This document shows, one piece after another, positions 7,217 through 16,266 of a stretch of 32,691 bases of DNA. Under the pieces are notes generated by a model, which was not told the origin of the DNA, did not search any database, and was given only the letters and a program-made list of their open reading frames with translations. Source of the stretch: Clostridiales bacterium. Its GTDB lineage: Bacteria; Bacillota; Clostridia; Lachnospirales; WQUN01. Position 1 is the stretch's first letter; every line of letters starts with the position of its first letter. The stretch spans positions 1-32,691 of the forward strand of contig JAISWZ010000198.1 of the NCBI GenBank assembly GCA_031270945.1. Reading direction: 5' to 3'. Made by a program: the position numbers and the translations under genes.

Positions 7217-7987
7217 CTACTTTCTGGCTATGTCATTGACAGTCCTGGACATGATCGCGTCATGGGACACTATCATTCTCTGGTTGGCGTCATATGCCCT
7301 GCTTACGGTAATCATCTCTGTCATCTCCCGGATCGGGTTCACGTTTGAGGCCTCAAGAAAGCCCTGTGTTATCTTTCCCGTGAACTCTCCCTCCTCCGCG
7401 CCCTCAATAGCCGAAAACATGTTGTCGCCTTGCTTGCGGAGCTGCCTTGTGTCCTGGAAGCTGGTCATCCTTAGCGTGTCCACGTACACTTGGTTTGAGT
7501 AGATCCGGCCTTCATCGCTTATTGTTACAACCCCTTGAGGGATGCTGATCACGCCGCCCTCTCCAAGAACGCGGCTGCCCTCTTTGGTTATCAGGTTTCC
7601 TTCAGCGTCAAGAGTGAAGGATCCATCCCTGGTGTACATCCGGGTCGCCTGATCATCTTCCCCTGGAATCTCTACAGTAAAGAAGCCGTCGCCCACCACA
7701 GCCATGTCAAGAGAGCCTCCGGTTTTTCTCAGCGCCCCGCTTTCATGTACTGTGTATATGTCATCAATGAAAACGCCCTGTGATATCCCGCCCATGGAAA
7801 TGATATGGCGAGGCTGATCCGAAGGATCGTCAATGCGCTTCAAGAGCTCTTCAGAAAAGCTGTGGACGGCGGCCTTGTCCCGCTTGAATCCCGTAGTGTT
7901 GACGTTGGCCAGGTTGTCAGCTATAATGTCCATCCGCTGCATCTGAGTCAACATTCCCAACGCGGATGTGTAAAGCCCTTTTACCAT
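7217..7987 (-). CDS. flgF: Flagellar proximal rod protein FlgF (FlhO-like)
   Basis: A 256-residue rod protein paralogous to the next gene. It shows the N-terminal ALGMLTQMQRMDIIADNLAN signature, the central VGDGFFTVEI and MYTRDGSF blocks, and a C-terminal SRAYDANQRMI helix. In Bacillus and Clostridia the pair FlhO/FlhP corresponds to FlgF/FlgG. The gene order flgF-flgG-flgJ is typical of Firmicutes. The ATG at 7987 follows a G-rich binding site (GGGGGCG). Upstream lies an AT-rich 100 bp and then the hairpin array, so this gene is the first of its operon. Which of the two paralogues is proximal is inferred from order. Confidence 0.9.
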   Translation of the reverse strand: MVKGLYTSALGMLTQMQRMDIIADNLANVNTTGFKRDKAAVHSFSEELLKRIDDPSDQPRHIISMGGISQGVFIDDIYTVHESGALRKTGGSLDMAVVGDGFFTVEIPGEDDQATRMYTRDGSFTLDAEGNLITKEGSRVLGEGGVISIPQGVVTISDEGRIYSNQVYVDTLRMTSFQDTRQLRKQGDNMFSAIEGAEEGEFTGKITQGFLEASNVNPIREMTEMITVSRAYDANQRMIVSHDAIMSRTVNDIARK

Positions 7988-8089
7988 TTAGGCGCCCCCT
8001 TTTTCTATATCTTTAATCTGCCAATCTAAGGGGGAAATATACTATGCTGGGTTAATTATTGTTGGGGCAATATTTTAGTGAGCGTTTTT

Positions 8090-8397
8090 GCGAGCGAAAA
8101 GCGCTCTTCTTTTCGCTCGATGCTAAAAATGGAAGCATACTGGGCGTGCGAGCGAAAAGTGCAGTTCTTTTCGCTCGATGCTGGGGCATGCGAGCGAAAA
8201 GCGCTCTTCTTTTCGCTCGATGCTAAAAATGGAAGCATACTGGGCATGCGAGCGAAAAGCGCTCTTCTTTTCGCTCGATGCTACAAAGTGAAGCATACTG
8301 GGGCATGCGAGCGAAAAGCGCTCTTCTTTTCGCTCGATGCTAAAAAGTGAAGCATGCTGGGCATGCGAGCGAAAAGCGCTCTTCTTTTCGCTCGAAA
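8090..8397. repeat. Six tandem hairpin units, period about 58 bp
   Basis: Units start at 8090, 8148, 8190, 8248, 8307 and 8365 (spacing 58, 42, 58, 59, 58). Each holds the perfect inverted repeat CGAGCGAAAAG / CTTTTCGCTCG around a 7-base loop, usually CGCTCTT. Most units have a second small dyad ATGCT...AAGCAT and end in GGGCATGC. The second unit is shortened and has a changed loop (TGCAGTT). Open frames cross the array on both strands, but the period is not a multiple of three and the frame shifts between units, so it is not a protein repeat. It lies directly upstream of the flgF operon. Confidence 0.9.
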
Positions 8398-8403
8398 GAG
8401 CGC

Positions 8404-8434
8404 AAAAAGCCGCCAAGACAAATGTCTTGGCGGC
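8404..8434 (-). terminator. Intrinsic terminator, best read leftward
   Basis: GCCGCCAAGACA and TGTCTTGGCGGC form a perfect 12-bp stem (8409-8434) with a two-base loop. On the minus strand it is followed by TTTTT; on the plus strand only by TTTGGTTT. It would stop a leftward transcript coming from the gene-free region to its right, before the hairpin array. Confidence 0.75.
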
Positions 8435-8666
8435 TTTGGTTTAAGCTCTTTTGGAACTGGGGCAAGTCCCTTTCAGGAATATCTGACATTGCTGATTCAC
8501 GGAAGCCGTCTGCCGAAGCGAAAAGACAGCTGTTTTCTGGCCTCAGTCATCCTCAAAATATAAGATCCTTGGATAAAAGCGGACATCACAATAGACTTTC
8601 AAAGTCCTTTCAGGAAAACGCTCAACCAAGCCATGTTCAAGCACCCTGTTGTCGGGGGCGACCAGT

Positions 8667-8922
8667 AGAGAATTTTTTCAAAGCCCTTTCAGGCAATCGT
8701 CCAGCCAAGCCCCCTCTGCTTCATAGTTTTTCAAAACCCTTGAGTTGTCGCCAAACACCTCGGTGTTAATTTCAAATCCCTTTCGGGCGTAATGACTCCG
8801 AAAATCTTGGTGATACTTTCAAATCCCTTTCGGACGTCTGACTCGCAATTATGCTGGCGAGCGCTCAAATGCGGAATTCTCGCCACTCTGGATGCATCCG
8901 ATAACGGCAAGCCGCTCGTCAG
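8667..8922. repeat. Repeat block, copy 1 of 3
   Basis: Contains in order: AGAATTTTTTCAAAGCCC, the CAGGCAATCGTCCAGCCAAG segment, a GTTTTTCAAAACCC motif, two TTTCAAATCCCTTTCGG motifs, then a CTCGC...GCGAG stem-loop and the segment running to GGCAAGCCGCTCGTCAG. The last 87 bases match copy 2 with only four differences. Confidence 0.8.
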
Positions 8923-8942
8923 TGTATTGTGTCGCACCAAGC

Positions 8943-9097
8943 GCATGTCCCAAATTTCGCAAGTGGCGCAAGATAGCGTTTGCCCAATGTTCAAAGGCAA
9001 ATTGGCAAAGTCCTGGAATGCTTTAACAGTGTTTGTCTCGAACACGGGCGAGCAAACTTGAGTGGCCTTTCCGAGCCCTAGTAATTTTGGGATATGC
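8943..9097. repeat. Palindromic intergenic element, long copy
   Basis: Starts GCATGTCCCAAATTT and ends AATTTTGGGATATGC, 155 bp apart. Its interior has a GTTTGTCTCG / CGAGCAAAC dyad resembling the central dyad of the copy at the left edge. It lies between repeat blocks 1 and 2. Confidence 0.6.
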
Positions 9098-9123
9098 TTT
9101 TAAATAACCATAATGGACGATTC

Positions 9124-9330
9124 AGAATTTTTTCAAAGCCCTTTCAGGCAATAGTCCAGCCAAGCCCATTCTGCTTCATCAAGTTTTCAAAACCCTATGT
9201 GCCGTGCACTCATACTGGTGGTAAATTTCAATCCCTTTCGGGCGTCTGTCTCGCAATTATGCTGGCGAGCGCTCAAATGCGGAATTCTCGTCACTCTGGA
9301 TGCTTCCGATAACGGCAAGCCACTCGTCAG
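9124..9330. repeat. Repeat block, copy 2 of 3
   Basis: Same order of motifs as copy 1 but with only one TTTCAATCCCTTTCGGG motif, so one internal subunit is missing. It also shares the following GAATGCTTTAACAGTG-TTGTCTCG segment (about 9353-9376) with the sequence downstream of copy 1 (about 9017-9040). Confidence 0.8.
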
Positions 9331-9463
9331 CAGGCACCGAAAATTCCTGGCGAATGCTTTAACAGTGCTTGTCTCGGCCGGACTTTTCAAGCCCAGGAAT
9401 CAATTGGGCGTATGCTCAAATTGATGAGTTGCGTCAGACGACTTTCTAGATGAGGAGCAGTCA

Positions 9464-9605
9464 AGAATTTTTCAAAGCCCTTTCAGGCAATCGTCCAGCC
9501 AAGCCCATGCTGCTTCATCAAGTTTTTCAAAACCCTTAGAGTTGGCCCCAAATACCTCTCTGTGAATTTCAAATTCCTTTCGGGCATCTAGCTCGCAACT
9601 ATTAT
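9464..9605. repeat. Repeat block, copy 3 of 3 (shortened)
   Basis: Begins AGAATTTTTCAAAGCCC and carries the same GTCCAGCCAAGCC, CAAAACCC and CCTTTCGGGC motifs. It stops after CTCGCAACTATT, lacking the long conserved tail of copies 1 and 2. Confidence 0.75.
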
Positions 9606-9685
9606 ACCTCACAAAAAGATGTTGCGCAAGCAAAATCTCAAAATTGGCATCAAAACCCACGGGCCCGAAAACTGTCCCCTTATTT

Positions 9686-9718
9686 AAAAGGCCCTGGAAC
9701 TTGGTTCCAAGGCCTTTG
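9686..9718 (-). terminator. Intrinsic terminator of the GH130 gene
   Basis: AAAGGCCTTGGAAC and its near-complement GTTCCAGGGCCTTTT form a long stem just past the GH130 stop codon, with the T-rich side on the minus strand. Confidence 0.8.
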
Positions 9719-9730
9719 CATGCCAGGCTT

Positions 9731-10705
9731 TCAGCTTTCCTCGAAATACTTCGCCAGCTCTTCCGCTGTCGTAAAGCACAGCCCTGTCACAGTGTCAGCG
9801 CAGCCATAGTAAATGGCGATGCGCCCTGTGGGGGCGTCTATCACTGTCGCGCATGGGAAAGCCACATTTGGCACATCTCCCACGCACTCATAGATTTCAG
9901 ACGGCTGCAGCAGGTAGTTGGACGGGCGCTTCAGGACTTTCCAAGGCTCATCCAAATCCAGGAGCGCCGCTCCGAAGGCGTAGACAAAGCCGTTGCAGCT
10001 GTTGAGAACGCCATGGTAGAAGAGCAGCCAGCCTTGGTCTGTCTCAATCGGGATTGGCCCGGCCCCTATCTTTGTTGACATCCAGCCCCCAGCGCGGGAC
10101 ATGACGTGCCTGTGTCTGCCCCAGTACACAAGGTCTGGGCTCTCAGAGCAGAAAATGTCTCCAAAGGCTGTGTGCCCTCCATCGGACGGCCTGGACAGCA
10201 TCAGGTACTTGCCGTTTATCTTTCTTGGAAACAGCGCCGCGTTTCTGTTGAAAGGGAGAAAGGCGTTCTCAAGGAGCGTGAACGTCTTGAAGTCATCCGT
10301 CTTGCACAATCCTATTGTAGGCCCATGGTATCCGTTGCACCACTGCACGTAGTACGTGCCGTCGATGAAGCAGACGCGGGGATCGTATGCGTACTGGAAC
10401 GGAATCTCCTTTTCCAGCCCGCCTCCCAAGTGGATCGGCTCATGGTCTATGTTCCAGTTGATTCCGTCATCCGAGAATCCAGCATGGATGTTCATTTCGC
10501 GGGACAGGTTGTCGCACCTGAACACTCCCGCGAACTTTCCTTGAAACGGCACAACAGCCGAGTTGAAGATGCTGTTGGAAGTTGGTATGGCATCCCGCTT
10601 TATGATCGGGTTAGCCTGGTACCGCCAAACATGCCTTTTGCAATCGGAGGGCTTGTCCTCCCATGGGATGTTCTTCAGTTCGTTGCCTAAGATCTTGAAA
10701 CCCAT
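9731..10705 (-). CDS. GH130 family glycoside phosphorylase
   Basis: A 324-residue cytoplasmic five-bladed beta-propeller enzyme. Family members cleave beta-mannosidic bonds with phosphate, giving mannose 1-phosphate; a few are hydrolases. The family pattern is clear: IFNSAVVPFQGKFAGVFR, the YAYDPRVCF segment carrying the expected catalytic Asp (D108), RNAALFPRKINGKYLMLSRP, GAGPIPIETDQGWLLFYHGV and the C-terminal YYGCADTVTG. There is no signal peptide, consistent with action on imported oligosaccharides. The start is preceded by AGAGGTGG. A terminator follows, so the gene is monocistronic. It sits beside the AraC regulator and the large transport operon. The exact substrate (mannan, mannosyl-GlcNAc or other) cannot be fixed. 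Confidence 0.93.
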   Translation of the reverse strand: MGFKILGNELKNIPWEDKPSDCKRHVWRYQANPIIKRDAIPTSNSIFNSAVVPFQGKFAGVFRCDNLSREMNIHAGFSDDGINWNIDHEPIHLGGGLEKEIPFQYAYDPRVCFIDGTYYVQWCNGYHGPTIGLCKTDDFKTFTLLENAFLPFNRNAALFPRKINGKYLMLSRPSDGGHTAFGDIFCSESPDLVYWGRHRHVMSRAGGWMSTKIGAGPIPIETDQGWLLFYHGVLNSCNGFVYAFGAALLDLDEPWKVLKRPSNYLLQPSEIYECVGDVPNVAFPCATVIDAPTGRIAIYYGCADTVTGLCFTTAEELAKYFEES

Positions 10706-10735
10706 ATGCCACCTCTGCGTTATGGATTGATTAAA

Positions 10736-10824
10736 GCATATCCCAAAATTTAATTCAGGCTTGAAAAATTCCGGCGTTGAAGCATTCGCCAGGAATTTTT
10801 CGGTGCCTTAGATATTTTGGGGGC
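10736..10824. repeat. Palindromic intergenic element upstream of the GH130 gene
   Basis: Starts GCATATCCCAAAATTTAAT and ends ATATTTTGGGGG; the inner arms GAAAAATTCC and GGAATTTTTC flank a central region containing GTTGAAGCATTCGCCA, close to GTTGAAGCGTTCGCCA of the left-edge copy. It lies about 30 bp upstream of the GH130 start codon. Confidence 0.8.
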
Positions 10825-11010
10825 TGAACCCGAGTTGCGCGGATTGCCCAACCGATCTTATATTGCCACACTTGAGTGAATAAAACAAGGAGATTTTGAG
10901 GGCTTGAGATCTGAAAAAAAGCAAAGCTTTGCGAGATGCGGCTGTGCCAAAAAACAAATCAAAACCGCCAAACGAGCGGGCGTTGCCAGTCACTTGGCTA
11001 GCGTTACATC
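10825..11010. other. Intergenic stretch without recognised feature
   Basis: No gene or clear regulatory motif is seen. The small inverted repeat GCAAAGCTTTGC occurs near 10920-10931. The minus-strand GH130 promoter should lie here or within the palindromic element, but no good -35/-10 pair stands out. Confidence 0.4.
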
Positions 11011-11046
11011 AAAAAAGCCCGCCAGGCATCAGCCTTCGGGCTTTTT
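11011..11046. terminator. Intrinsic terminator overlapping the end of the AraC gene
   Basis: AAAAAAGCCCG and CGGGCTTTTT form a stem with T runs on both strands, so it could act in either direction. Its right arm encodes the last residues of the AraC protein and includes the stop region, which makes it the probable end of the araC-type transcript. Confidence 0.8.
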
Positions 11047-11856
11047 GGCGTCCTTTCTGTACTGCCCTGGCGTGGATCCTACGCTGGCGCGGAAAAGCCT
11101 TGCGAAATGCTCTACGCTTTTGTACCCGCAAACGCGGGCTATCTCCACGAAAGGCTGTTCACCCGAAACCAGCAAAGCCTTGGCTTGCTCTATGGAAGCG
11201 TCCATTAGGTCAGCGTTTGGTGTCACGCCGAAGAGCTCTTTGTAGACAATAGAGAAGCGGCTGCGCGTAAGCCAGACGTACTTGGCCATCTTTTCAACGC
11301 TCCAGCTGCCCGGGTTCAGCCTGATGTCTCCTCGGAGAGCGGCGAAGCGCCGCTTGATCATGTAGTCCCTTCGATCCTTGGGGCTGTCTCCTATTTGCAC
11401 TCTCGCCAAAAGGTCAAAAAGCTCGCGCACCCAGCCGGCTATCTTGAGATCAATGCTTTCGCCCTCGTTCATGGCCCATTCCTTCGATCCCCGGCTATCC
11501 GCCACAGCCCAGGTTATCTTCTCCACCACCCGTGTTATCTTGGAACCGTCGCGCACGTAAAACGGCTCATTCAGCGGCAGGCTGTAGGATGTGAGGAATG
11601 TCGGCGGCGGCATGAACGTCACGAAGCTGTTTAGAAGCATGCTGTGGTGCGGCGCGTATTCCTGCCTCACCCCTGGCGTGTAAACGATGCAGGCGTCTTT
11701 AGCCATGCTCAAAGTAACCCCGTCTACAACTATGTCTACAGGGCTTAGGAAATGCACGAAATTGACCGCGTTTTGACCTTTCTCGCGCATGAGCCTGTAA
11801 TCCTCCGGCTCACTTTTGAGATGGCAAGACGCCAGCACGTTGATAGGCTTCTCCAC
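11029..11856 (-). CDS. AraC family transcriptional regulator
   Basis: A 275-residue regulator. The C-terminal ~90 residues carry two helix-turn-helix motifs of the AraC/XylS type: SVEKMAKYVWLTRSRFSIVY and later FVEIARVCGYKSVEHFARLF, followed by G-x-TPGQYR. The N-terminal 160 residues form the putative sugar-sensing part, with proline-rich beta-type sequence resembling a cupin. The start is GTG, 11 bases after GGAGG. The gene is divergent from the large transport operon (promoter near 12124) and upstream of the GH130 gene, so it very probably activates one or both in response to a glycan. The ligand is unknown. Confidence 0.92.
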   Translation of the reverse strand: MEKPINVLASCHLKSEPEDYRLMREKGQNAVNFVHFLSPVDIVVDGVTLSMAKDACIVYTPGVRQEYAPHHSMLLNSFVTFMPPPTFLTSYSLPLNEPFYVRDGSKITRVVEKITWAVADSRGSKEWAMNEGESIDLKIAGWVRELFDLLARVQIGDSPKDRRDYMIKRRFAALRGDIRLNPGSWSVEKMAKYVWLTRSRFSIVYKELFGVTPNADLMDASIEQAKALLVSGEQPFVEIARVCGYKSVEHFARLFRASVGSTPGQYRKDAKKPEG

Positions 11857-11947
11857 TGCCCACTGCGCCTCCCCGCCCGGGATCCGCCGGGCATAGCGTT
11901 TGCGCTATTCTTGCTTTTTTGTTCTAAAAAAGCGCAAATATTAAAAA

Positions 11948-11990
11948 CGCTTGAGAGGCAGCTCCCATTTTTTAAACAATGCCTCAAGCG
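11948..11990. promoter_or_regulatory. Inverted repeat in the divergent control region
   Basis: CGCTTGAGAGGCA (11948-11960) and TGCCTCAAGCG (11980-11990) are complementary except for one extra base, separated by 19 bp. The position between araC and the transport operon makes it a candidate regulator site or an RNA hairpin of the araC leader. Confidence 0.5.
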
Positions 11991-12123
11991 CCCGATCAAA
12001 AGTGAAAAGAAAAAGTCAATGATTCACAAATGCATTGCCCCAAAAGCCGCTCCCGTTTATGAATTTTTCACAGTCTGAGCCCGCCCGCAGAACAAATCCA
12101 GTGCATAATGAAATAAAAATTCC

Positions 12124-12153
12124 TTGACGGCCCTTTGGTCTCAGAGCTACAAT
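12124..12153 (+). promoter_or_regulatory. Promoter of the glycan transport operon
   Basis: TTGACG (12124-12129) and TACAAT (12148-12153) are spaced by 18 bp, a strong vegetative-type match. It would give an untranslated leader of roughly 290 nt ahead of the first solute-binding protein gene. Confidence 0.7.
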
Positions 12154-12185
12154 GCAGATGGACAGATGGTTGCGGCTTGGCTGCA

Positions 12186-12230
12186 AGAGAGCTTTATTCA
12201 AGAGAGCGTTATTTAAGAAAGCTTTATTCA
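12186..12230 (+). repeat. Three 15-bp direct repeats in the operon leader
   Basis: AGAGAGCTTTATTCA, AGAGAGCGTTATTTA and AGAAAGCTTTATTCA follow each other without gap. A fourth related block, AAGAGCTTTCATTCA, lies at 12363-12377. They lie downstream of the promoter at 12124-12153. Direct repeats suit AraC-type binding, but a position in the transcribed leader would be unusual for activation. Confidence 0.65.
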
Positions 12231-12451
12231 AGCAAAAATCTTTAAAAAGAAAAATGGCGAAGAGAGGCTGGTCAAGCGTTCTGACAGCTTTCGCCCTATC
12301 CCTCTGAGATATGCCCTCTGATTGCCATCAGTCATATTGTACAGCATTATTAGAGAGAAATCAAGAGCTTTCATTCATACTGACGAGCGGCGATTTATGG
12401 TTTTTTATCGAGAGCGTTACGGCCTGGCTAGGTGATAAAAAACTTTCAGAA

Positions 12452-15340
12452 TTGAGCGAGAAAGGGGCGGTTAAGACGAGCAAGAAACGCAAGGCAGCAG
12501 TTATGTGCTTGTTGGCGCTATGCTGCGCTCTGGTTATATTGCCGGCGCAGCTGGGCTCGGCTAGCGAGCCCGTGCCCACGCAAAGCGCATCCACCCAAGA
12601 AAGCCTGCGCCAGGTCTACCTTTCCCTGGACGGGCGGCCAGAAGATACATACGAGGCCTACTTGCAGTCGCATGTCGGGCCAATTTTTAACAGTGAAATA
12701 AATTTCTTGTCAGATTTCGCCCTACTTGATGACATGGATGGGGCGTCCAAGGACATAGTTGTGGAAGCGCCAGAAAACGCCTGGTACGCCGTCCGGTTCG
12801 CCTACACCCCAAGCGGGAACGGGCTTCTGCCTACAACGTTGTCGCTGGCTGTGGACGGAGAATTTCCATGCGAGGATCTAGAAACGATCTTGGCTGACAA
12901 CATATGGCTATACGGAGGCTTCCAGCTGGATCGGTACGGCAACGAGTGCGCGGGCATGCCTTCGCGGGGGAACACGCCAAGCGAATCCTATGTCAAAGGC
13001 GCAAGCGGCCTTTACGGGGATCCGATGCTGATATACCTGGAAAAGGGGCAGCATGTTTTGACGTTCACGTGCCAGCAAGGCGAGGTCTTGATAGGCGGGG
13101 TTACGCTAAGCGGGCTGCCAGGCGTTCTGGAAACGGTGAATTCTCCCGCGCCTGGCCAAAACTTGATCGTAATCGAGGCGGAACGGATCAGCCGATCCAA
13201 CACCCCGAACATCAGGAGCGCGGCTGAGTACAACTCAAGCGTTTCCCCTTACAGCGCCGGAGCGCGGCTTCAAAACATAATAGATGACGACTCCTTCAAA
13301 AACGGGTCGGCTTCAGTTGAATACGACATAGTTGCGCCAGCTGGCGGATACTACAACGTGAGCTTTTATTACAGACAGGGCGACAAGCCTGACTTCCCGG
13401 TCTTTCGGCGCTTTTACGTTGACGGAGCATTGGCGTCGGACGTTGGCGGCTTGCGCTTTGACTATTCCAGGAGTTTTGCAACAGTTGGCGCGGGCCAGAT
13501 TTATCTAGGCGAAGGATCGCATAAGCTTAAGCTTGAAGTCGCTTTGGACAACGTTCGGTACGCGGTGATGGCGGCGCAGCAGGTGGCTGGAGAAATTGAC
13601 GAGCTGGCGCTTGAGCTTAGCAAGATCACCGGAGGAAACACCGACTACTTTAGAGACTTCCGGCTAGGAGACTTCGGCATTGACGCAGAGCCTTTGCTTT
13701 TGGGCTGGGCTGACACGATAAGAGACTTGGGTTTTGCGCTTGGGGGTTTGACTCCGGGGGTTTCTAACCCTGGCGAGACGGCGCCGCTTGGCTTGGCTGA
13801 GAAAATGCTGCGGATTCTGGCAGAGAAGCCTGACGAGCTGCCAAAACGTCTTAACGAGTTCTGCTACGGCCCGTCATCAGTGCGTCAATATCTGGTCTCT
13901 TTTATTGGGAGCATACAGTTCTCGCAGCTGGGGCTGGACAAAATCGCAATATATCAGGACAGCGCTGAATTGCCTGAAAAGGCTGGGGTTGCGAAGCGGA
14001 TTTCGCAAGGGGTGCAGCGGTTCGCCAACTCCTTCCGCCTTTCGGATTACACCGCCGGATCTGGCGGGGAAGCGTTGAAAGTCTGGGTCTGCCGGCCCAG
14101 GCAGTACCTTGAGATAATGCAAGCCATGGCTGACACCGGCTTTACCGAAAAGACAGGGATACTTGTTGATCTGTCCCTGGTGCCGGACCAGCAGAAGCTG
14201 ATACTTGCAAACGCCTCAGGCAAGGCGCCTGACGCGGTAATCGCAATGGCATCAAACAACGTCTACGACCTTGCCGTTCGCGGCGCGCTGGCTGACATGC
14301 GGGGGTTTGGCACCTTCAAGGAGGCGGCCAAGCGGTTCGCTCCGGGGATGCTGATCCCTGGCGTTTGCGATGAGGGGATGTACGCGCTTCCTGAGACCTT
14401 CAACTTCTGGGTCATGTATTACAGGCAGGACATATTGGATCAGCTGGGGCTTTCAGTTCCAGACACAATGGACGAAGTGCGGGCCATGCTTCCGCAGCTA
14501 AGAAGGCGAGGCATGAACTTCAACAGCCAGGTATCCAACTTCACCAACAAGCCATACGCGGCTTTCGCGCCATTCGTGTACCAGAGCGGAGGGGACTTGT
14601 TTTCCTCTTCCGCAAATGGTGGGCTGGCGCACGGCTTGGATCTGCCTGGCACAATCGAAGGGCTTGAGGTTTTGACAGAGAACTACACCATATACAGCAT
14701 GGACTTTGAAATCCAGAACTTTTACCAATACTTTAGGGATGGCCGGACTCCAATCGGGATATCTGACTACGGAACCTTCAACCTTTTGACAAACGCGGCG
14801 CCTGAGCTTGCCGGAAAGTGGAGCGTAGCGCCCTATCCTGGCGTTGCCGGCGAGGACGGAACTGTATCCAGGTACACTTCTGGCGCGGCTGAAAGCTGCG
14901 CGATATTTCAAAGCGGGCGGCAGGATGACGCCTGGGCTTTCATAGACTGGTGGCTTTCCACCGAAGTCCAGACTGAGTTCGCCTTCCGTCTGCAATCCAC
15001 CCTTGGCAACGAGTACCAATGGAATCCAGCCAACCTGGAGGCCATGGCGGCCGCGCCTTGGAACAGGGCCATACGTGAAGTAATACTTTCCCAGCTGGAA
15101 TGGACTTGGGAACCGCCCCGGGTTCCAGGAGGGTACATGATAGAGCGGGAAGTTTCAAACGCCATAAACACTGTGGCATTGGATGGCCGAAGCCTAAGGT
15201 CAGCCCTTGATGACGCGGGCAAGCAGGTGGCCCGGGAATTCCGCAGGAAGCTTGAGGAGTTCGGGTACGCCAAAGACGGCGAGCAAGTAAAGCCATTTGT
15301 TGTCCCTGACATTGACTTAATGAAAGAGTGGCTGCAATGA
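12452..15340 (+). CDS. Large extracellular solute-binding protein with N-terminal carbohydrate-binding-like modules
   Basis: A secreted or membrane-tethered glycan-binding component of an ABC importer. The open frame begins at 12311, but a signal-peptide-like stretch (basic KTSKKRK then a long hydrophobic run ending near AQLGSAS) appears only about 55 codons in, so a start near TTG 12452 is more likely; it lacks a clear binding site and remains uncertain. After the signal come two beta-rich repeats of about 150 residues, each with a [14 protein letters not shown] or comparable motif and a YV(K/D)GA turn, resembling carbohydrate-binding modules. The C-terminal ~430 residues form a family 1 solute-binding protein ([18 protein letters not shown], then a typical [19 protein letters not shown]). 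The total of about 960 residues is twice the usual length. The permease gene follows with a four-base overlap. Confidence 0.9.
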   Translation: MSEKGAVKTSKKRKAAVMCLLALCCALVILPAQLGSASEPVPTQSASTQESLRQVYLSLDGRPEDTYEAYLQSHVGPIFNSEINFLSDFALLDDMDGASKDIVVEAPENAWYAVRFAYTPSGNGLLPTTLSLAVDGEFPCEDLETILADNIWLYGGFQLDRYGNECAGMPSRGNTPSESYVKGASGLYGDPMLIYLEKGQHVLTFTCQQGEVLIGGVTLSGLPGVLETVNSPAPGQNLIVIEAERISRSNTPNIRSAAEYNSSVSPYSAGARLQNIIDDDSFKNGSASVEYDIVAPAGGYYNVSFYYRQGDKPDFPVFRRFYVDGALASDVGGLRFDYSRSFATVGAGQIYLGEGSHKLKLEVALDNVRYAVMAAQQVAGEIDELALELSKITGGNTDYFRDFRLGDFGIDAEPLLLGWADTIRDLGFALGGLTPGVSNPGETAPLGLAEKMLRILAEKPDELPKRLNEFCYGPSSVRQYLVSFIGSIQFSQLGLDKIAIYQDSAELPEKAGVAKRISQGVQRFANSFRLSDYTAGSGGEALKVWVCRPRQYLEIMQAMADTGFTEKTGILVDLSLVPDQQKLILANASGKAPDAVIAMASNNVYDLAVRGALADMRGFGTFKEAAKRFAPGMLIPGVCDEGMYALPETFNFWVMYYRQDILDQLGLSVPDTMDEVRAMLPQLRRRGMNFNSQVSNFTNKPYAAFAPFVYQSGGDLFSSSANGGLAHGLDLPGTIEGLEVLTENYTIYSMDFEIQNFYQYFRDGRTPIGISDYGTFNLLTNAAPELAGKWSVAPYPGVAGEDGTVSRYTSGAAESCAIFQSGRQDDAWAFIDWWLSTEVQTEFAFRLQSTLGNEYQWNPANLEAMAAAPWNRAIREVILSQLEWTWEPPRVPGGYMIEREVSNAINTVALDGRSLRSALDDAGKQVAREFRRKLEEFGYAKDGEQVKPFVVPDIDLMKEWLQ

Positions 15341-16266
15341 GTCGGGCCAAGGCGGTTTCCCAAAATTCGGTTTTATTAAGGCGGGCCAAGTCGTTTTCCC
15401 CAAATCCGGCGATATGGTTTCTGCTGCCCTACGCATTGCTGTTCGCCACGTTCATAGTGATCCCTGTAGTCGCGGCGGCGGCGCTTTCGTTTACCAACTT
15501 CAACGCGATCCAGGCGCCAAGCTTCGTGTTTCTGGACAACTACGTAAACATCATCACGCAGGATCCAATATTCATGCAAAACGTCCTGCCCAACACATTG
15601 ACGTTCGCGCTCCTTGTGGGCCCCTTCGGCTATGCTTTGGCGTTCCTGCTGGCCTGGAGCCTGGCCCAGCTTCCTAAAGTCCCTAGATCGATTTTGACCT
15701 TGATCATATACTCCCCTTCCCTTACCTCAGGCATAGCCATGGCCGTAGTATGGCGGGTCATATTCTCAGGGGATCAGCTGGGCTACGCCAACAGCCTTTT
15801 GATTCGTCTTGGCCTTATCACAAACCCGATCATATTCTTGCAGGAAGCGGACTTCCTGCTTCCTATAATGATAGCGGTGGCTCTGTGGAGCAGCATGGGC
15901 GTAGGCTTCTTGGCCATGCTTGCCGGAATCCTCAACATTGATCCCACGGTTTACGAAGCGGCTACCATAGACGGCTTGAAGAGCCGTTTCCAAGAGATGT
16001 TCTACATCACGATCCCAATGATGAAGCCCCAGATGCTCTTTGGCGCCGTCATGGCTGTAGTCAACACCTTCCAGGTAGGCGCGATAGGCGTCCAGCTATC
16101 TGGCGCGAATCCCACGCCTCGCTACGCTGGGCAGCTGATAGTCAACCACATAGAAGACTATGGCTTCCTCCGGTATGAAATGGGGTACGCGTCCGCGCTT
16201 TCTGTTGTTTTGCTTTTGTTCGTCTATGCCGTGTCCAAGGGCGCGGCCAAACTTTTCCGTGAATAG
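15337..16266 (+). CDS. Sugar ABC transporter permease, MalF type
   Basis: An integral membrane permease of about 309 residues with six predicted transmembrane helices. The cytoplasmic EAA loop that contacts the ATPase is visible as [17 protein letters not shown] with a following TIP. The ATG overlaps the stop codon of the solute-binding protein gene (ATGA), so the two are translationally coupled. A GTG at 15328 is in frame but less likely. A MalF-type permease normally pairs with a MalG-type partner encoded next to it; none follows here, and the best unpaired candidate is the gene at 25801. Confidence 0.93.
   Translation: MSRAKAVSQNSVLLRRAKSFSPNPAIWFLLPYALLFATFIVIPVVAAAALSFTNFNAIQAPSFVFLDNYVNIITQDPIFMQNVLPNTLTFALLVGPFGYALAFLLAWSLAQLPKVPRSILTLIIYSPSLTSGIAMAVVWRVIFSGDQLGYANSLLIRLGLITNPIIFLQEADFLLPIMIAVALWSSMGVGFLAMLAGILNIDPTVYEAATIDGLKSRFQEMFYITIPMMKPQMLFGAVMAVVNTFQVGAIGVQLSGANPTPRYAGQLIVNHIEDYGFLRYEMGYASALSVVLLLFVYAVSKGAAKLFRE

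Larger units (their letters stand above)
8435..9685. other. Gene-free region with repeated sequence blocks
   Basis: About 1.25 kb without a convincing gene. Short open frames on both strands (for example 8792-9061 plus and 8731-9045 minus) lie inside repeated DNA, lack ribosome binding sites and show no domain. The motif TTTCAAA-NCCCTTTCNGGC recurs about ten times. In reverse complement it reads GCCCGAAAGGG, a stem capped by a GAAA tetraloop. The three larger repeat blocks and one palindromic element are listed separately. A terminator sits at each end, oriented leftward. Confidence 0.6.

Noticed and set aside
8078..8416. Open frames on both strands through the hairpin array, resembling a repeat protein
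   Set aside because: The unit length is 58, 59 or 42 bp, so the frame changes from unit to unit. No ribosome binding site or domain is seen; the open frames are a result of the repeat composition.
8731..9390. Similar short minus-strand proteins in repeat blocks 1 and 2 (both contain HLSARQHNCE)
   Set aside because: The similarity follows from the DNA repeat; equally similar frames exist on the plus strand, and neither has a start signal.
8596..9605. Possible CRISPR array because of recurring TTTCAAATCCCTTTCGGGC-like motifs
   Set aside because: Spacing is irregular (37 to over 150 bp), the motif is variable, and the intervening sequences are themselves repeated between blocks instead of being unique. 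No cas gene is in the window.
12016..12231. 71-codon minus-strand open frame with a repetitive N-terminus
   Set aside because: Its N-terminus is the translation of the 15-bp leader repeats, and it lies within the divergent control region of the operon.
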